This document shows positions 19,678-28,216 of a stretch of 64,000 nucleotides of DNA, piece after piece (positions within the stretch are counted from its first letter, which is position 1; the number at the start of each line of letters is the position of its first letter). The DNA lies in assembly GCA_000169995.1 (NCBI GenBank), contig AAZW01000011.1:1-64000 (forward strand), in the 5' to 3' direction. The DNA comes from Vibrionales bacterium SWAT-3 (GTDB taxonomy: Bacteria > Pseudomonadota > Gammaproteobacteria > Enterobacterales > Vibrionaceae). The notes under the pieces were generated by a model that was not told the DNA's origin, ran no database searches, and worked only from the letters and a program-made list of their open reading frames with translations. Both the position numbers and the translations under genes were made by a program.

Positions 19678-20931
19678 TCATCTAAATAATTCATCCTCAA
19701 GCCACTTTATCGCTAATTCGAGGGATTGCTCATAACCTTGTGTAATTGATTTCGATTTAATTTTCTTTGCCTTGCCGTAATCACTGTAAATAGCAACCAG
19801 TTGATTATCCATTGGCGGTGACACAGGATCACCTTCTAAGGCTAACGCTAAGATAGGAACGCTGGTTTTACTGTTCGCCAACAGACCTTGCACCTTCAAA
19901 GACCACGCCATCAACTGACCAGAAAGGCTATTGATATCAACCGCGCCTTTACCTAAACGAGAAGCCAGTACGTCTAAATGCATCTTCGGCATTTGCTTCA
20001 GTTTATCGGCATGCACAAAGATATCGTGGATTGGCGCGCCAAGAGAGATACAGGCTTTGATCTTCTGTTGCTCGATAAACGACAACCTCACCATCGCATT
20101 GCCGCCAAAACGGAAACCAAACAAACCCACTTTATGGTGATCAACCCATGGAATATTTGGTAGCTCGTTCAATACCGCTTGGTGCAAGCACGAAGAGTCT
20201 TCAGTTAATGGCCAATGAGAACTGTGCCCTATCGATGGCATATCAACGGTAAGCATCGCAATGTTTTTTGGCGCCAGATAATCTCTAAACAAACGCCACA
20301 TGTCCGTTTGCAAGCTATCCAAACCTGCACTCACGATCACAACAGGTTGCGGTTTGTCGGTTTTAGCTAGGTGTAGGTTGGCTTTGATTTTCTTGTTCTG
20401 ATACGGCACCTCAATCTGCTTAACAATCAGCTTGGTATGCTTAATTGCTTCAGAATAGGCTGCGTTCGCTAATACTTGGGCCTGAGCCGCCAAGTTGTCA
20501 TTCTTTAGGTGCGGGTAACCTGCAATGCTGAAACATAAAGAGGCCGAGAACAGCTCTTCAGCCACCTCTTCACCGCTTTTGTCGTTGGAACGGTTCTGAT
20601 GCAACATGCCCAACTTGGTCCACTCATAGGCCCAGTTACCACTGCGGTATCCCATCACGGTATCTAGCCACTCATCGGTAGTACGAGAGTTGTCTGACGA
20701 TGCAATACGAGCCAGTACAGCTTCTTGCTCAATAGGATTCACGCCTTGCCATACCCACTGAAGACGTCTTAGGTTTCGGTACCATGATGAGTTTTGCTGT
20801 TCACGCTTCTCATCCAATAACGCTTCAGAGCTTGGCATGTATTGTGTCAGCATTGAGGTCTCTTTGGCCTGCTTGTGTTTTACAAACAAGGTTTCCGAAA
20901 GGTTCGAGCTCGTTTCTTCTGGTTCAGACAT
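19678..20931 (-). CDS. frsA: FrsA, alpha/beta-hydrolase-fold fermentation/respiration switch protein
   Basis: 417 residues from the ATG at 20931 (MSEPEETSSN); extension to 20997 would run into the gpt terminator. N-terminal helical cap, then an alpha/beta-hydrolase domain (about 170-410). At the nucleophile elbow, where hydrolases have GxSxG, this protein reads GFRFGGN, so the serine is absent, as in E. coli FrsA. In enterobacteria and V. vulnificus FrsA binds EIIA-Glc; a pyruvate decarboxylase activity was reported for the Vibrio protein but disputed. Lies between crl and gpt as in E. coli. Confidence 0.93.
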   Translation of the reverse strand: MSEPEETSSNLSETLFVKHKQAKETSMLTQYMPSSEALLDEKREQQNSSWYRNLRRLQWVWQGVNPIEQEAVLARIASSDNSRTTDEWLDTVMGYRSGNWAYEWTKLGMLHQNRSNDKSGEEVAEELFSASLCFSIAGYPHLKNDNLAAQAQVLANAAYSEAIKHTKLIVKQIEVPYQNKKIKANLHLAKTDKPQPVVIVSAGLDSLQTDMWRLFRDYLAPKNIAMLTVDMPSIGHSSHWPLTEDSSCLHQAVLNELPNIPWVDHHKVGLFGFRFGGNAMVRLSFIEQQKIKACISLGAPIHDIFVHADKLKQMPKMHLDVLASRLGKGAVDINSLSGQLMAWSLKVQGLLANSKTSVPILALALEGDPVSPPMDNQLVAIYSDYGKAKKIKSKSITQGYEQSLELAIKWLEDELFR

Positions 20932-20967
20932 TGGGATACTTAATAAGAAATGATTTTCACTAATAAT

Positions 20968-20999
20968 ATAAAAAAAAATGACCCTATAAAGGGTCATTT
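20968..20999 (-). terminator. Terminator of gpt
   Basis: 10-bp stem AAATGACCCT (20976-20985) with AGGGTCATTT (20990-20999), then eight T on the minus strand. It argues against the longer frsA start. Confidence 0.9.
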
Positions 21000-21020
21000 C
21001 TCAAAAAACTAAGTTTACGC

Positions 21021-21485
21021 TTATTTTGACTTGCGATTTACTGGCTCAACGTAGCTTAGGCTAGTATCCCAAGGTTGCTCAATCCATGTGTCTTGAGCGA
21101 TATCAACAATGTACTCGTCTAGTAGGTGAGCGCCAGAAGGCTTAGCACATACAGCGATCAGTTTTGCTTTAGGGTACATTTCGCGAAGCTTACGTGCAGT
21201 GTCACCACTATCAACAAGATCTTCAACGATTAGGAAACCTTCGCCGTCACCTTCAGGTGCTTTAACGACAGTCATATCACGTTGGTGATCGTGGTCGTAG
21301 CTAGAAATACAAATCGTATCTACGTGACGAATACCCAGTTCACGAGCCAAGATTGCACCAGGAACCAAACCACCACGGCTTACAGCCCAGATACCTTTCC
21401 ACTGCTCTGCTGGCATTTGCTTTTCTGCTAGTTGACGGCAGTAAGTCTGCATGTTGTCCCAAGTGATAACGAATTTGTTGCTCAT
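21021..21485 (-). CDS. gpt: Xanthine-guanine phosphoribosyltransferase
   Basis: 154 residues, close to the 152 of E. coli Gpt. PRPP-binding motif [13 protein letters not shown] (about 79-91) and the type-I PRTase fold. It salvages guanine and xanthine, and weakly hypoxanthine, to their nucleotides. The next gene upstream is a purine permease, so uptake and salvage are adjacent. Confidence 0.96.
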   Translation of the reverse strand: MSNKFVITWDNMQTYCRQLAEKQMPAEQWKGIWAVSRGGLVPGAILARELGIRHVDTICISSYDHDHQRDMTVVKAPEGDGEGFLIVEDLVDSGDTARKLREMYPKAKLIAVCAKPSGAHLLDEYIVDIAQDTWIEQPWDTSLSYVEPVNRKSK

Positions 21486-21516
21486 AGTATAAAACCTAAT
21501 AATTTTTCATGTTATT

Positions 21517-21541
21517 AGAGGCTATGCCAAACATAGCCTCT
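21517..21541 (-). terminator. Hairpin between the purine permease and gpt
   Basis: Perfect 10-bp stem AGAGGCTATG with CATAGCCTCT, loop CCAAA. No strong U-run follows, so it may be an attenuating or processing hairpin rather than a full terminator. Confidence 0.5.
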
Positions 21542-21568
21542 TCAGCGTTTAAGCAGAAATCTAGACGA

Positions 21569-22858
21569 TTAAGCGAAAATGTATTTAAGAATAAAGATTA
21601 CCGACATGATCCACACAGCAGGTGAAACGTCGCGACCTTTACCACTTAGCAGCTTAATTGCAGCGTAAGCGATGAAACCTAGTGAGATACCCTCAGCAAT
21701 AGAGTACGTCAGCGGCATAAGTAGACATGTTACCACGACTGGTGCTGCTTCCGTAAGATCACGCCAATCAATGCCAACTAGGCCTGACATCATCAGAATT
21801 GCTACATAGAAAAGCGCGCCTGATGTTGCGTACGCCGGAATCATACCTGCAAGTGGTGAGAAGAAAAGAGCAAGAAGGAAAAGTACGCCCACGACAACAG
21901 CCGTTAGACCAGTACGACCACCTTCAGCAACACCTGAAACACTCTCTACATATGAAGTCGTGTTCGATGTACCTAGAAGAGCACCGATAGACGTTGCTGT
22001 TGAGTCAGCAAGCAGTGCTTTGTTCAGGCGAGGTAGTTTGCCATCTTCTTTAATTAGGTTCGCTTTTGTCGCAACGCCGACTAGCGTGCCCGCTGTATCG
22101 AATAAGTCGACGAATAGGAAAGCAAATACAACAGAGATCATACCGATTTCAAATACTGCAGAGAAATCAAGCTGCATGAAAGTCGGAGCAAGGCTTGGTG
22201 GTGTAGACATGATGCCACCGTACTGAACGTCACCAATGATAATGCCAAGAGCTGTAATAGCTAGAATTGCAATCATTACTGCGCCTTTCACACCACGGTG
22301 TACAAGAGCAATAGTAAGGAAGAAACCAAGAGCACCAAGGATAGGAGCAATAGCAGTAATGTCGCCAAGTGATACTTTAGTTGCAGGGTTAGAAACCACG
22401 ATGCCAGCATTGCTAAGCGCGATAAATGCTAGGAAAAGACCGATACCCGCAGAGATACCTACACGCAAAGACATAGGAATCGAGTTGATAATCCACTCAC
22501 GGATCTTAAAGATGCTCAAGAAGATGAAGATCACCCCCGAAACAAACACTGCCGCTAGAGCAACTTGCCACGTGTAACCCATGCCCATCACAACCGCGTA
22601 GGTAAAGAAGGCATTCAGGCCCATACCTGGAGCTTGAGCAATTGGATAGTTAGCAACAAAGCCCATGATGAAACAGCCAATAGCAGCCGCTAAACAGGTT
22701 GCTACAAATACAGCGCCGTGGTCCATACCAGCATCAGCTAGGATCATTGGGTTTACAAAAATGATGTAAGCCATTGTTAGGAAGGTTGTTAGACCTGCGA
22801 TGATTTCAGTGCGCACATTGGTGCCGTTTTCACTGAGTTTGAATAGCTTTTCGAACAT
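21569..22858 (-). CDS. AzgA-type purine permease (NCS2/UraA fold)
   Basis: 429 residues with about 12-14 membrane segments. Family motifs: AGLTTFLTMAYIIFVNPMIL (22-41), QAPGMGLNAFF (about 75-85), FDTAGTLVGVATKA and the TSNTTSYVESVSGVAEGGRTG block. It is a proton symporter of the AzgA group that takes up adenine or guanine/hypoxanthine in E. coli (PurP, GhxP); which purine it prefers cannot be read here. Upstream of gpt and probably cotranscribed in part. No purine riboswitch was found in front of it. Confidence 0.9.
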   Translation of the reverse strand: MFEKLFKLSENGTNVRTEIIAGLTTFLTMAYIIFVNPMILADAGMDHGAVFVATCLAAAIGCFIMGFVANYPIAQAPGMGLNAFFTYAVVMGMGYTWQVALAAVFVSGVIFIFLSIFKIREWIINSIPMSLRVGISAGIGLFLAFIALSNAGIVVSNPATKVSLGDITAIAPILGALGFFLTIALVHRGVKGAVMIAILAITALGIIIGDVQYGGIMSTPPSLAPTFMQLDFSAVFEIGMISVVFAFLFVDLFDTAGTLVGVATKANLIKEDGKLPRLNKALLADSTATSIGALLGTSNTTSYVESVSGVAEGGRTGLTAVVVGVLFLLALFFSPLAGMIPAYATSGALFYVAILMMSGLVGIDWRDLTEAAPVVVTCLLMPLTYSIAEGISLGFIAYAAIKLLSGKGRDVSPAVWIMSVIFILKYIFA

Positions 22859-23263
22859 TATCGAATCCTATAAGGGTAAAAAGTAAACGGTTGCGTAATC
22901 GATTGGCTGTGGATTATAAAGTTATCAAATAACAAATTCCAGATAGAATTAAGGCTCTAAATAATATTTATCAGAATGACGTATGAAACCAAGCGATTAA
23001 AAATCACATCAAAAAAGAAAAATACACATTAAAAACAATAGACTAAAAACAATTTAACGGTCGTATTTATTTGATTACTTTTTCAACTATCAGTTATTTT
23101 CATTAAGAATCTGGCGCTAAATTTGCCAATTCAAACCCACAAGAGTTGTCTGATTTTCAACAGGATCGGTAATAAGGCTCAAATTGATATTTTGCTGTTT
23201 AAAAAACAACCGAGCATAGTCGTAGATAGATGACGAATCACAGCTGGGGATAAAGTAGCAGGC
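22859..23263. other. AT-rich gap upstream of the purine permease
   Basis: Contains the permease promoter region and low-complexity A/T stretches. A 77-codon minus frame (23117-23350) runs through the terminator at 23264-23293 and is not credible. Confidence 0.5.
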
Positions 23264-23293
23264 AAAAAAAACGCCACTCAAAACTGAGTGGCG
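23264..23293 (-). terminator. Strong terminator of the 28-codon gene
   Basis: 9-bp stem: CGCCACTCA (23272-23280) with TGAGTGGCG (23285-23293), loop AAAC, then eight U on the minus strand. Confidence 0.92.
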
Positions 23294-23377
23294 GTAGAAT
23301 CTGTCAACCAAGAGGGTTGTTAGAGAATTCCAATATATAGGGGTGAACAAAACTGTTCGAGTTACATGCTTACGGTA

Positions 23378-23464
23378 TTAGTAACCGAAGCTTGTAGGGT
23401 ATGCAAAGTTGCTAGTGTAAACAGAGTTGTTAAGCCAGAACATTGCAGATGGTAAACCTTTCAT
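23378..23464 (-). CDS. Unrecognised 28-residue aromatic-rich small protein
   Basis: The frame reads MKGLPSAMFWLNN then SVYTSNFAYPTSFGY and a TAA stop. AAGGTG sits 7 bases before the ATG. Seven of 28 residues are aromatic (F9, W10, Y16, F20, Y22, F26, Y28). A promoter at 23576-23603 and a strong terminator at 23264-23293 frame it as a separate transcript of about 305 nt with an 84-nt 3' untranslated part. It shows no signal peptide or membrane helix. It could be a true small protein, a leader peptide, or the coding part of a dual-function RNA. I do not recognise the family. Confidence 0.6.
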   Translation of the reverse strand: MKGLPSAMFWLNNSVYTSNFAYPTSFGY

Positions 23465-23575
23465 AACTATCACCTTAATAAATCAATAAAAACGAATTTG
23501 ATTTCTCGGTTCCTTGGAGGCGATAAACGGACTCATCCTTTGAGCATTTACTCTTCACTTCAGAAGTTGGTTATA

Positions 23576-23603
23576 AATATACCCCAAAGAAAAAAGATTA
23601 CAA
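23576..23603 (-). promoter_or_regulatory. Predicted promoter of the 28-codon gene
   Basis: Read on the minus strand: TTGTAA (23598-23603), 16-base spacer, TATATT (23576-23581). Start expected near 23569, leaving a leader of about 105 nt. Confidence 0.5.
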
Positions 23604-23653
23604 GTATTTTTTTGCCTTGAGTCACACTTTTTGCCATTTAAGGTTATTTTGCA

Positions 23654-23688
23654 AACTAATTTCCGTAATTTAATTACAGAAATTAGTT
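23654..23688. promoter_or_regulatory. 35-bp AT-rich dyad upstream of pepD
   Basis: AACTAATTTC (23654-23663) is the exact inverse of 23679-23688, and inside it GTAATT faces AATTAC around one T. The core CGTAATTTAATTACA resembles the HexR consensus TGTAATTAAATTACA (two differences). It lies between the divergent 28-codon gene and pepD. HexR binding is inference. Confidence 0.5.
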
Positions 23689-23920
23689 TAAATAAACGTT
23701 TGCTTGTTTCTTTTATAAGCATCAAGGCGCTTAATCAAGATCAAATGAACAGGATGGCGTTCAAAGTTTGAAGGAATTAAGGTTTAGAAGCGCTACTCGT
23801 GAAAACGGTCTAGTGGTATGCTGTCGGCATCAAAACAGACCTATATTTTAGGTTTTTGTTCTATGTTTATACCCATAAAAACTCTAAATATATGGTTATC
23901 AAATAAAAAAGGAGTCATCC
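23689..23920. other. pepD leader/promoter region
   Basis: No frame called. AAGGAG precedes the GTG start of pepD. Otherwise AT-rich. Confidence 0.5.
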
Positions 23921-25393
23921 GTGTCTGAATTCCATTCTGAGATCAGTAAATTATCCCCTGCCCCTCTTTGGCAGTTCTTCGATAAGATTTGCTCAATCCC
24001 ACACCCTTCAAAGCATGAAGAAGAGCTTGCTCAATACATTATTGCTTGGGCGACAGAGCAAGGCCTAGATGTACGCCGTGATCCAACGGGTAACGTATTC
24101 ATCAAAAAGCCTGCGACGCCAGGTATGGAAAACAAAAAAGGTGTTGTGCTACAAGCTCACATCGATATGGTTCCACAAAAGAATGAAGATACGGTTCACG
24201 ACTTCACTAAAGACCCAATTCAACCGTACATCGACGGCGAGTGGGTAACTGCAAAAGGCACTACACTTGGCGCTGATAACGGCATGGGTATGGCATCATG
24301 CTTAGCGGTTCTTGCATCAAACGAAATCAAGCACGGCCCTATCGAAGTACTACTAACAGTAGACGAAGAAGCAGGTATGACTGGTGCGTTCGGTCTTGAA
24401 GCGGGTTGGTTAGAAGGCGATATCCTTCTTAACACCGATTCAGAGCAAGAAGGCGAAGTGTACATGGGTTGTGCTGGCGGCATCGACGGCGCAATGACAT
24501 TTGACGTTGCTCGTACTGCAATTCCAGCAGATTTCGTGACTCGTAAGCTAACGCTTAAAGGTCTTAAAGGCGGTCACTCAGGTTGTGATATTCACACTGG
24601 TCGTGCAAACGCGAATAAACTACTTGCTCGCTTCCTGGCTGGTCACGCAAAAGAGCTAGACCTACGCATCGTAGAATTCAAAGGTGGTAGCCTACGTAAC
24701 GCGATTCCTCGTGAAGGTTTCGTTACTGTTGCTGTTCCAGCGGCAAACCAAGAAAAACTGGCTTCGCTATACAACTACTACACAGAGCTACTTTCAACAG
24801 AGCTAGGTAAAGTAGAAGACAGCATCGTGACTTTCAACGAAGAAGCTTCAGTTGAAATGGGTGCACTTGCAGCTACTGACCAAGCTCGCTTCATCGCAGC
24901 ACTTAACGCGGCGCCAAACGGCGTGATTCGTATGAGTGATGAGATTGAAGGTGTTGTTGAGACATCTCTAAACGTGGGTGTTATCACGACAGAAGAAAAC
25001 TCAATCACTGTACTTTGCCTAATCCGCTCGCTGATCGACTCTGGCCGTAGCCAAGTTGAAAGCATGCTTCACTCTGTAGCAGAGCTTGCGGGTGCGAGCA
25101 TCGAGTTCTCTGGCGCTTACCCAGGTTGGAAGCCAGACGCAGATTCAGAAATCATGCACATCTTCCGCGACATGTACGAAGGTATCTACGGTCACAAGCC
25201 AAACATCATGGTTATCCACGCTGGTCTTGAGTGTGGTCTATTCAAAGAACCTTACCCGAACATGGACATGGTTTCTTTCGGTCCGACTATCAAGTTCCCT
25301 CACTCTCCAGATGAAAAAGTGAAGATTGATACGGTTGAGCTATTCTGGAACCAAATGGTTGCGCTACTAGAAGCAATCCCAGAAAAAGCTTAA
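23921..25393 (+). CDS. pepD: Aminoacyl-histidine dipeptidase (PepD)
   Basis: 490 residues, GTG start with AAGGAG in front. M20 metallopeptidase with metal ligands in AHIDMVPQ (His near 81), GADNGMG, the catalytic/bridging pair DEEAGMTGA (about 148-156) and the C-terminal HAGLECGLF. A lid/dimerisation domain spans about 210-400. It splits Xaa-His dipeptides such as carnosine and other unspecific dipeptides in the cytosol. Monocistronic, with two successive terminators. Confidence 0.96.
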   Translation: MSEFHSEISKLSPAPLWQFFDKICSIPHPSKHEEELAQYIIAWATEQGLDVRRDPTGNVFIKKPATPGMENKKGVVLQAHIDMVPQKNEDTVHDFTKDPIQPYIDGEWVTAKGTTLGADNGMGMASCLAVLASNEIKHGPIEVLLTVDEEAGMTGAFGLEAGWLEGDILLNTDSEQEGEVYMGCAGGIDGAMTFDVARTAIPADFVTRKLTLKGLKGGHSGCDIHTGRANANKLLARFLAGHAKELDLRIVEFKGGSLRNAIPREGFVTVAVPAANQEKLASLYNYYTELLSTELGKVEDSIVTFNEEASVEMGALAATDQARFIAALNAAPNGVIRMSDEIEGVVETSLNVGVITTEENSITVLCLIRSLIDSGRSQVESMLHSVAELAGASIEFSGAYPGWKPDADSEIMHIFRDMYEGIYGHKPNIMVIHAGLECGLFKEPYPNMDMVSFGPTIKFPHSPDEKVKIDTVELFWNQMVALLEAIPEKA

Positions 25394-25414
25394 TTCGATA
25401 AGCTACGTTTGTTC

Positions 25415-25447
25415 AATAAATGGTGTTTACAGTAAACACCATTTATT
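25415..25447 (+). terminator. First hairpin after pepD
   Basis: 15-bp stem AATAAATGGTGTTTA with TAAACACCATTTATT around a CAG loop. No long T run; likely part of a double terminator. Confidence 0.65.
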
Positions 25448-25457
25448 CAGACAAAAT

Positions 25458-25486
25458 AAAACAGGTACTCAATGAGTACCTGTTTT
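25458..25486. terminator. Bidirectional terminator pepD / DUF3332 gene
   Basis: 13-bp perfect stem AAAACAGGTACTC with GAGTACCTGTTTT, loop AAT; T-rich on both strands between convergent genes. Confidence 0.88.
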
Positions 25487-25516
25487 TGTATCTAATCTTT
25501 GCAACCAGCTAAGACA

Positions 25517-26056
25517 TTAAGCGCGTGACGCTGCGTAGCTCTCTAGCTCATCAATTGACGTCTGTGCAACGACTTCACCATCGATGAAGTACGTTACCAT
25601 CTCGCCATCACGAACACCGATTAGTGTCGCTCGCTCACCAGACTGGTAAGTGATATCCATTTGGATAGTGTTTTCATCAATCTGCTGCATCTGACCTTTT
25701 TCGATCATATTTACATTAGTGATTGGACCTACAGGCGCTTCCGTTAGAGACGGATCTAGCTGATGGTTAATATCAATGTAAGTATCCACCTTAGTATCAA
25801 AGATATGCGGTGCACCCGTTAGTGGGTTGCTACCTGTCCAGAATTCTAGAGAGTTAAATACTAGGTAATCCGCTGCAACCGTCAGACCGTAAGCCGGTGC
25901 CAACAGTAAGTTTAAGCCGCCACGTGCGTAACGGTTATCAACGGCTTTAAGGTTGAACTTCATTAGGTAACCGGTTACTGCATTGCTACCAACACAGCCA
26001 GATAAAGCAACAGATACCACTGCAAGTGCTACAACTTTTGAAATTGTTTTTTTCAT
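25517..26056 (-). CDS. DUF3332-like lipoprotein
   Basis: 179 residues from the ATG at 26056 (MKKTISKVVALAVVSVALSG); the longer frame to 26125 adds an unlikely hydrophobic prefix. A lipoprotein signal with lipobox LSGC places it on a membrane facing the periplasm. The rest resembles the Vibrio DUF3332 family (segment NSLEFWTGSNPLTGAP). Function unknown. Stands alone, convergent with pepD. Confidence 0.8.
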   Translation of the reverse strand: MKKTISKVVALAVVSVALSGCVGSNAVTGYLMKFNLKAVDNRYARGGLNLLLAPAYGLTVAADYLVFNSLEFWTGSNPLTGAPHIFDTKVDTYIDINHQLDPSLTEAPVGPITNVNMIEKGQMQQIDENTIQMDITYQSGERATLIGVRDGEMVTYFIDGEVVAQTSIDELESYAASRA

Positions 26057-26328
26057 TTTCGTCTCGATATTTGAAATTGGCCGCCAGAAAATGGCGATGG
26101 ATAATATCAAGTGCCAAAAATACAATTATCAGAGTTAAATCAATAAATTGTCAGAAACCTTACAAATAAAAGGTGCATTCCAAACAGGCCGCCATCCATG
26201 GAATACCGTTCCCGATACGCCTCCACAAAAAAGTTTTGTCGTTACCGTAAACCGATTGATTCGTACTAAAAATCAACGATTGCTACATTCCGTGTTAACG
26301 AATTATCACGATGTTGAGAACAACCTAA

Positions 26329-27375
26329 ATGGCAAGACTAAAACCTAATCAACCATTCGAATTACTTGGTTCTACTGTTCAGCCAGGACAGCGAATGGAG
26401 ATTGAACTGCAAGCAGCTCAGCTTTACACGCACTCTCCACTTTCGATCCCGATTGAAATCATTCACGGTCGCCAAGCAGGTCCAACACTGATGGTAAACG
26501 CTGCGATTCACGGTGATGAGTTAAATGGTGTTGAGATTGCACGCCAGCTCACCAATGCGATTGATCCTAAGAAATTGAAAGGGACATTGATTGTCGTACC
26601 GATCGTGAACGTGTTCGGCTTCATTCATAAATCTCGTTACCTACCAGACCGTCGTGACCTAAACCGTTGCTTCCCAGGTAGTGAGAAAGGATCGCTAACA
26701 TCTCGTATCGCTCACACTTTCTTCGAGAACGTGGCTAAGCACTGTGATTTCATTCTGGATCTACACACGGGTGCGATTCACCGTACGAACTTGCCACAAA
26801 TTCGTGCGAATCTTTCGAACCCAGAAACCATGCGCATCGCAAAAGCATTCGCGACCCCAGTGATCATCGACTCACCTCTGCGTGATGGTTCACTACGAAG
26901 CGAAGCGGAAAAGTTGGGGATTCCAGTGCTGACGTACGAAGGTGGTGAGGCACTGCGCTTTGATCACCTAGCGATTCGTGCAGACTACCTTGGCATTCAC
27001 CAAGTAATGAAAGAAATCGGCATGCTGCGTCCGAACCGTAAGAAGCTGCCAGAACCAGTATTGAGCAAATCCACCAGCTGGATTCGTGCAGAATCAGACG
27101 GTATCTTGCGTAACATGGTGAGACTGGGCGAACAAGTTGAAGCAGGACAAACTCTTGCCTACATCAGTTCTCCACTGGGTCATCAAGAGAGCCAAGTTAT
27201 CACGACTAAAGGCGGTATCGTGATTGGCCAACAAACGCTACCTTTGGTGAATGAAGGTGATGCTGTGTTCCACATCGCTTACTTCAAGCAAGACGATGAA
27301 GAAGTAGGACAAACCGTAGAAAGCTACATTGAAGAAGTAGCAGAGGACGATTGGTTAACTACGCTAAACAACTGA
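26329..27375 (+). CDS. Succinylglutamate desuccinylase/aspartoacylase-family zinc hydrolase
   Basis: 348 residues. M14-type zinc fold: HGDELNGVE (His65/Glu68 region), RDLNRCFPG, and the third ligand in LDLHTG (about 143-148), with a candidate catalytic Glu in YEGGEALRF. The C-terminal part (about 250-320) looks like a biotinyl/lipoyl-type beta barrel, as in other members of the group. Substrate unknown; relatives remove acyl or amino-acid groups from N-acyl amino acids or peptides. Monocistronic, followed by a strong terminator. Confidence 0.85.
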   Translation: MARLKPNQPFELLGSTVQPGQRMEIELQAAQLYTHSPLSIPIEIIHGRQAGPTLMVNAAIHGDELNGVEIARQLTNAIDPKKLKGTLIVVPIVNVFGFIHKSRYLPDRRDLNRCFPGSEKGSLTSRIAHTFFENVAKHCDFILDLHTGAIHRTNLPQIRANLSNPETMRIAKAFATPVIIDSPLRDGSLRSEAEKLGIPVLTYEGGEALRFDHLAIRADYLGIHQVMKEIGMLRPNRKKLPEPVLSKSTSWIRAESDGILRNMVRLGEQVEAGQTLAYISSPLGHQESQVITTKGGIVIGQQTLPLVNEGDAVFHIAYFKQDDEEVGQTVESYIEEVAEDDWLTTLNN

Positions 27376-27457
27376 TTAAGGCTTGAGAGAGCGATGTAAA
27401 AAGCGAGAAGCCAAAGCCGTCGCTCTTAAGCAAAATAGCAACGAACTCCACAAACGA

Positions 27458-27493
27458 AAAAGCCCCAATATAGGTGACTATATTGGGGCTTTT
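27458..27493. terminator. Bidirectional terminator
   Basis: 16-bp perfect stem AAAAGCCCCAATATAG (27458-27473) with 27478-27493, loop GTGA. Serves the M14 gene on the left and the DUF3622 gene on the right. Confidence 0.93.
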
Positions 27494-27546
27494 GTATAGA
27501 TTCCTTATTTAAAATTAAGGGACCTATAAATTAATCGTGCACTGAA

Positions 27547-27864
27547 TTACTCAGCGTCTTCTTGCTCTTCTGCGCGAGCTTTAGCGCGTGCTTCACGTGC
27601 TTGCTCAGCTTTAAGCTCTTTAGCGTGACGTAGTTCATCGCGCTCTTTACGTTGTTCCGCTTTACGTTCGTTACGTTCAGCTTGGTTTGCGATGAAAGAT
27701 GCTAGCTCTTTCTCAGCCCACTCTTGTGCAAGCGCTTCTGTTTCGAAACCAGACTCACGCTTAGATACTGTTGTGCTGCGAGACGTTACTTGACGAGTAA
27801 TCTCTGCACACCAGCCGTTGCGTTTTTCTGTAAGGCGGATATCAAATTTTTTGTTCTTAGACAT
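27547..27864 (-). CDS. DUF3622-like small basic/acidic coiled-coil protein
   Basis: 105 residues. N-terminal half (1-60) resembles the DUF3622 domain (KKFDIRLTEKRNGWCAEITR); the second half (60-105) is a highly charged helix of alternating K/R/E/A likely to form a coiled coil. Cytosolic, no signal. Function unknown. RBS AGGAAAAAAT overlaps its start region; terminator shared with the upstream-convergent gene. Confidence 0.75.
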   Translation of the reverse strand: MSKNKKFDIRLTEKRNGWCAEITRQVTSRSTTVSKRESGFETEALAQEWAEKELASFIANQAERNERKAEQRKERDELRHAKELKAEQAREARAKARAEEQEDAE

Positions 27865-27988
27865 GTTCTATTTTTTCCTAAGGGAGATCATTAAGGGATC
27901 GGTCAACTTTGATAACTCCATCTAAGTGAGCATCTTTTAACACCATCCCTTGGTAAGCGCGGTATTAGAGCACAAATCAACGAATATT

Positions 27989-28006
27989 GCTGCAAATATT
28001 TGCAGC
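27989..28006. promoter_or_regulatory. Perfect 18-bp palindrome, candidate operator
   Basis: GCTGCAAATATTTGCAGC is its own reverse complement. A second, imperfect copy follows with centres about 33 bp apart, roughly three helical turns. Confidence 0.55.
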
Positions 28007-28021
28007 GGATCACACTCTAGT

Positions 28022-28040
28022 GCTGCAAATCGTTTGCGGC
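28022..28040. promoter_or_regulatory. Second GCTGCAAA dyad, imperfect
   Basis: GCTGCAAATCGTTTGCGGC: GC-GCAAA arms with one mismatch around TCG. Shares the left arm of the upstream palindrome exactly. Confidence 0.5.
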
Positions 28041-28216
28041 TCATTTTTAAGCACTCAACAGCCTCTAATCCCTAACAATTTTAGCCTCATTTCATCGACA
28101 ACCATGAAATGAACTATGCTCAAACAGAGATAAATGAGTCGTCTAACCCGTTAGCTTGGTAGACGTTAATTATCTCCCCCTACTCCGCCCATAATTAAAA
28201 TAGCTAAGGAGTTGCT

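Larger units (their letters stand above)
27865..28216. other. 352-bp divergent regulatory gap (DUF3622 / adenine deaminase)
   Basis: Contains two GCTGCAAA dyads (27989-28006 and 28022-28040) and the ribosome site AAGGAG before the deaminase start. No adenine riboswitch of the V. vulnificus add type is present. Confidence 0.6.

Noticed and set aside
22859-22990. Purine riboswitch before the purine permease
   Set aside because: No aptamer core found on the minus strand.
23117-23350. 77-codon minus-strand frame downstream of the 28-codon gene
   Set aside because: It runs through a strong terminator, lacks a ribosome site and has no family resemblance.
26148-26348. 66-codon plus-strand frame before the M14 hydrolase
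   Set aside because: Overlaps the start of the hydrolase by 20 bases in another frame and has no ribosome site.
28041-28216. Adenine riboswitch before the deaminase, as in V. vulnificus add
   Set aside because: The conserved aptamer core (TTTGGGAGTTTCTACC-like) is not present.
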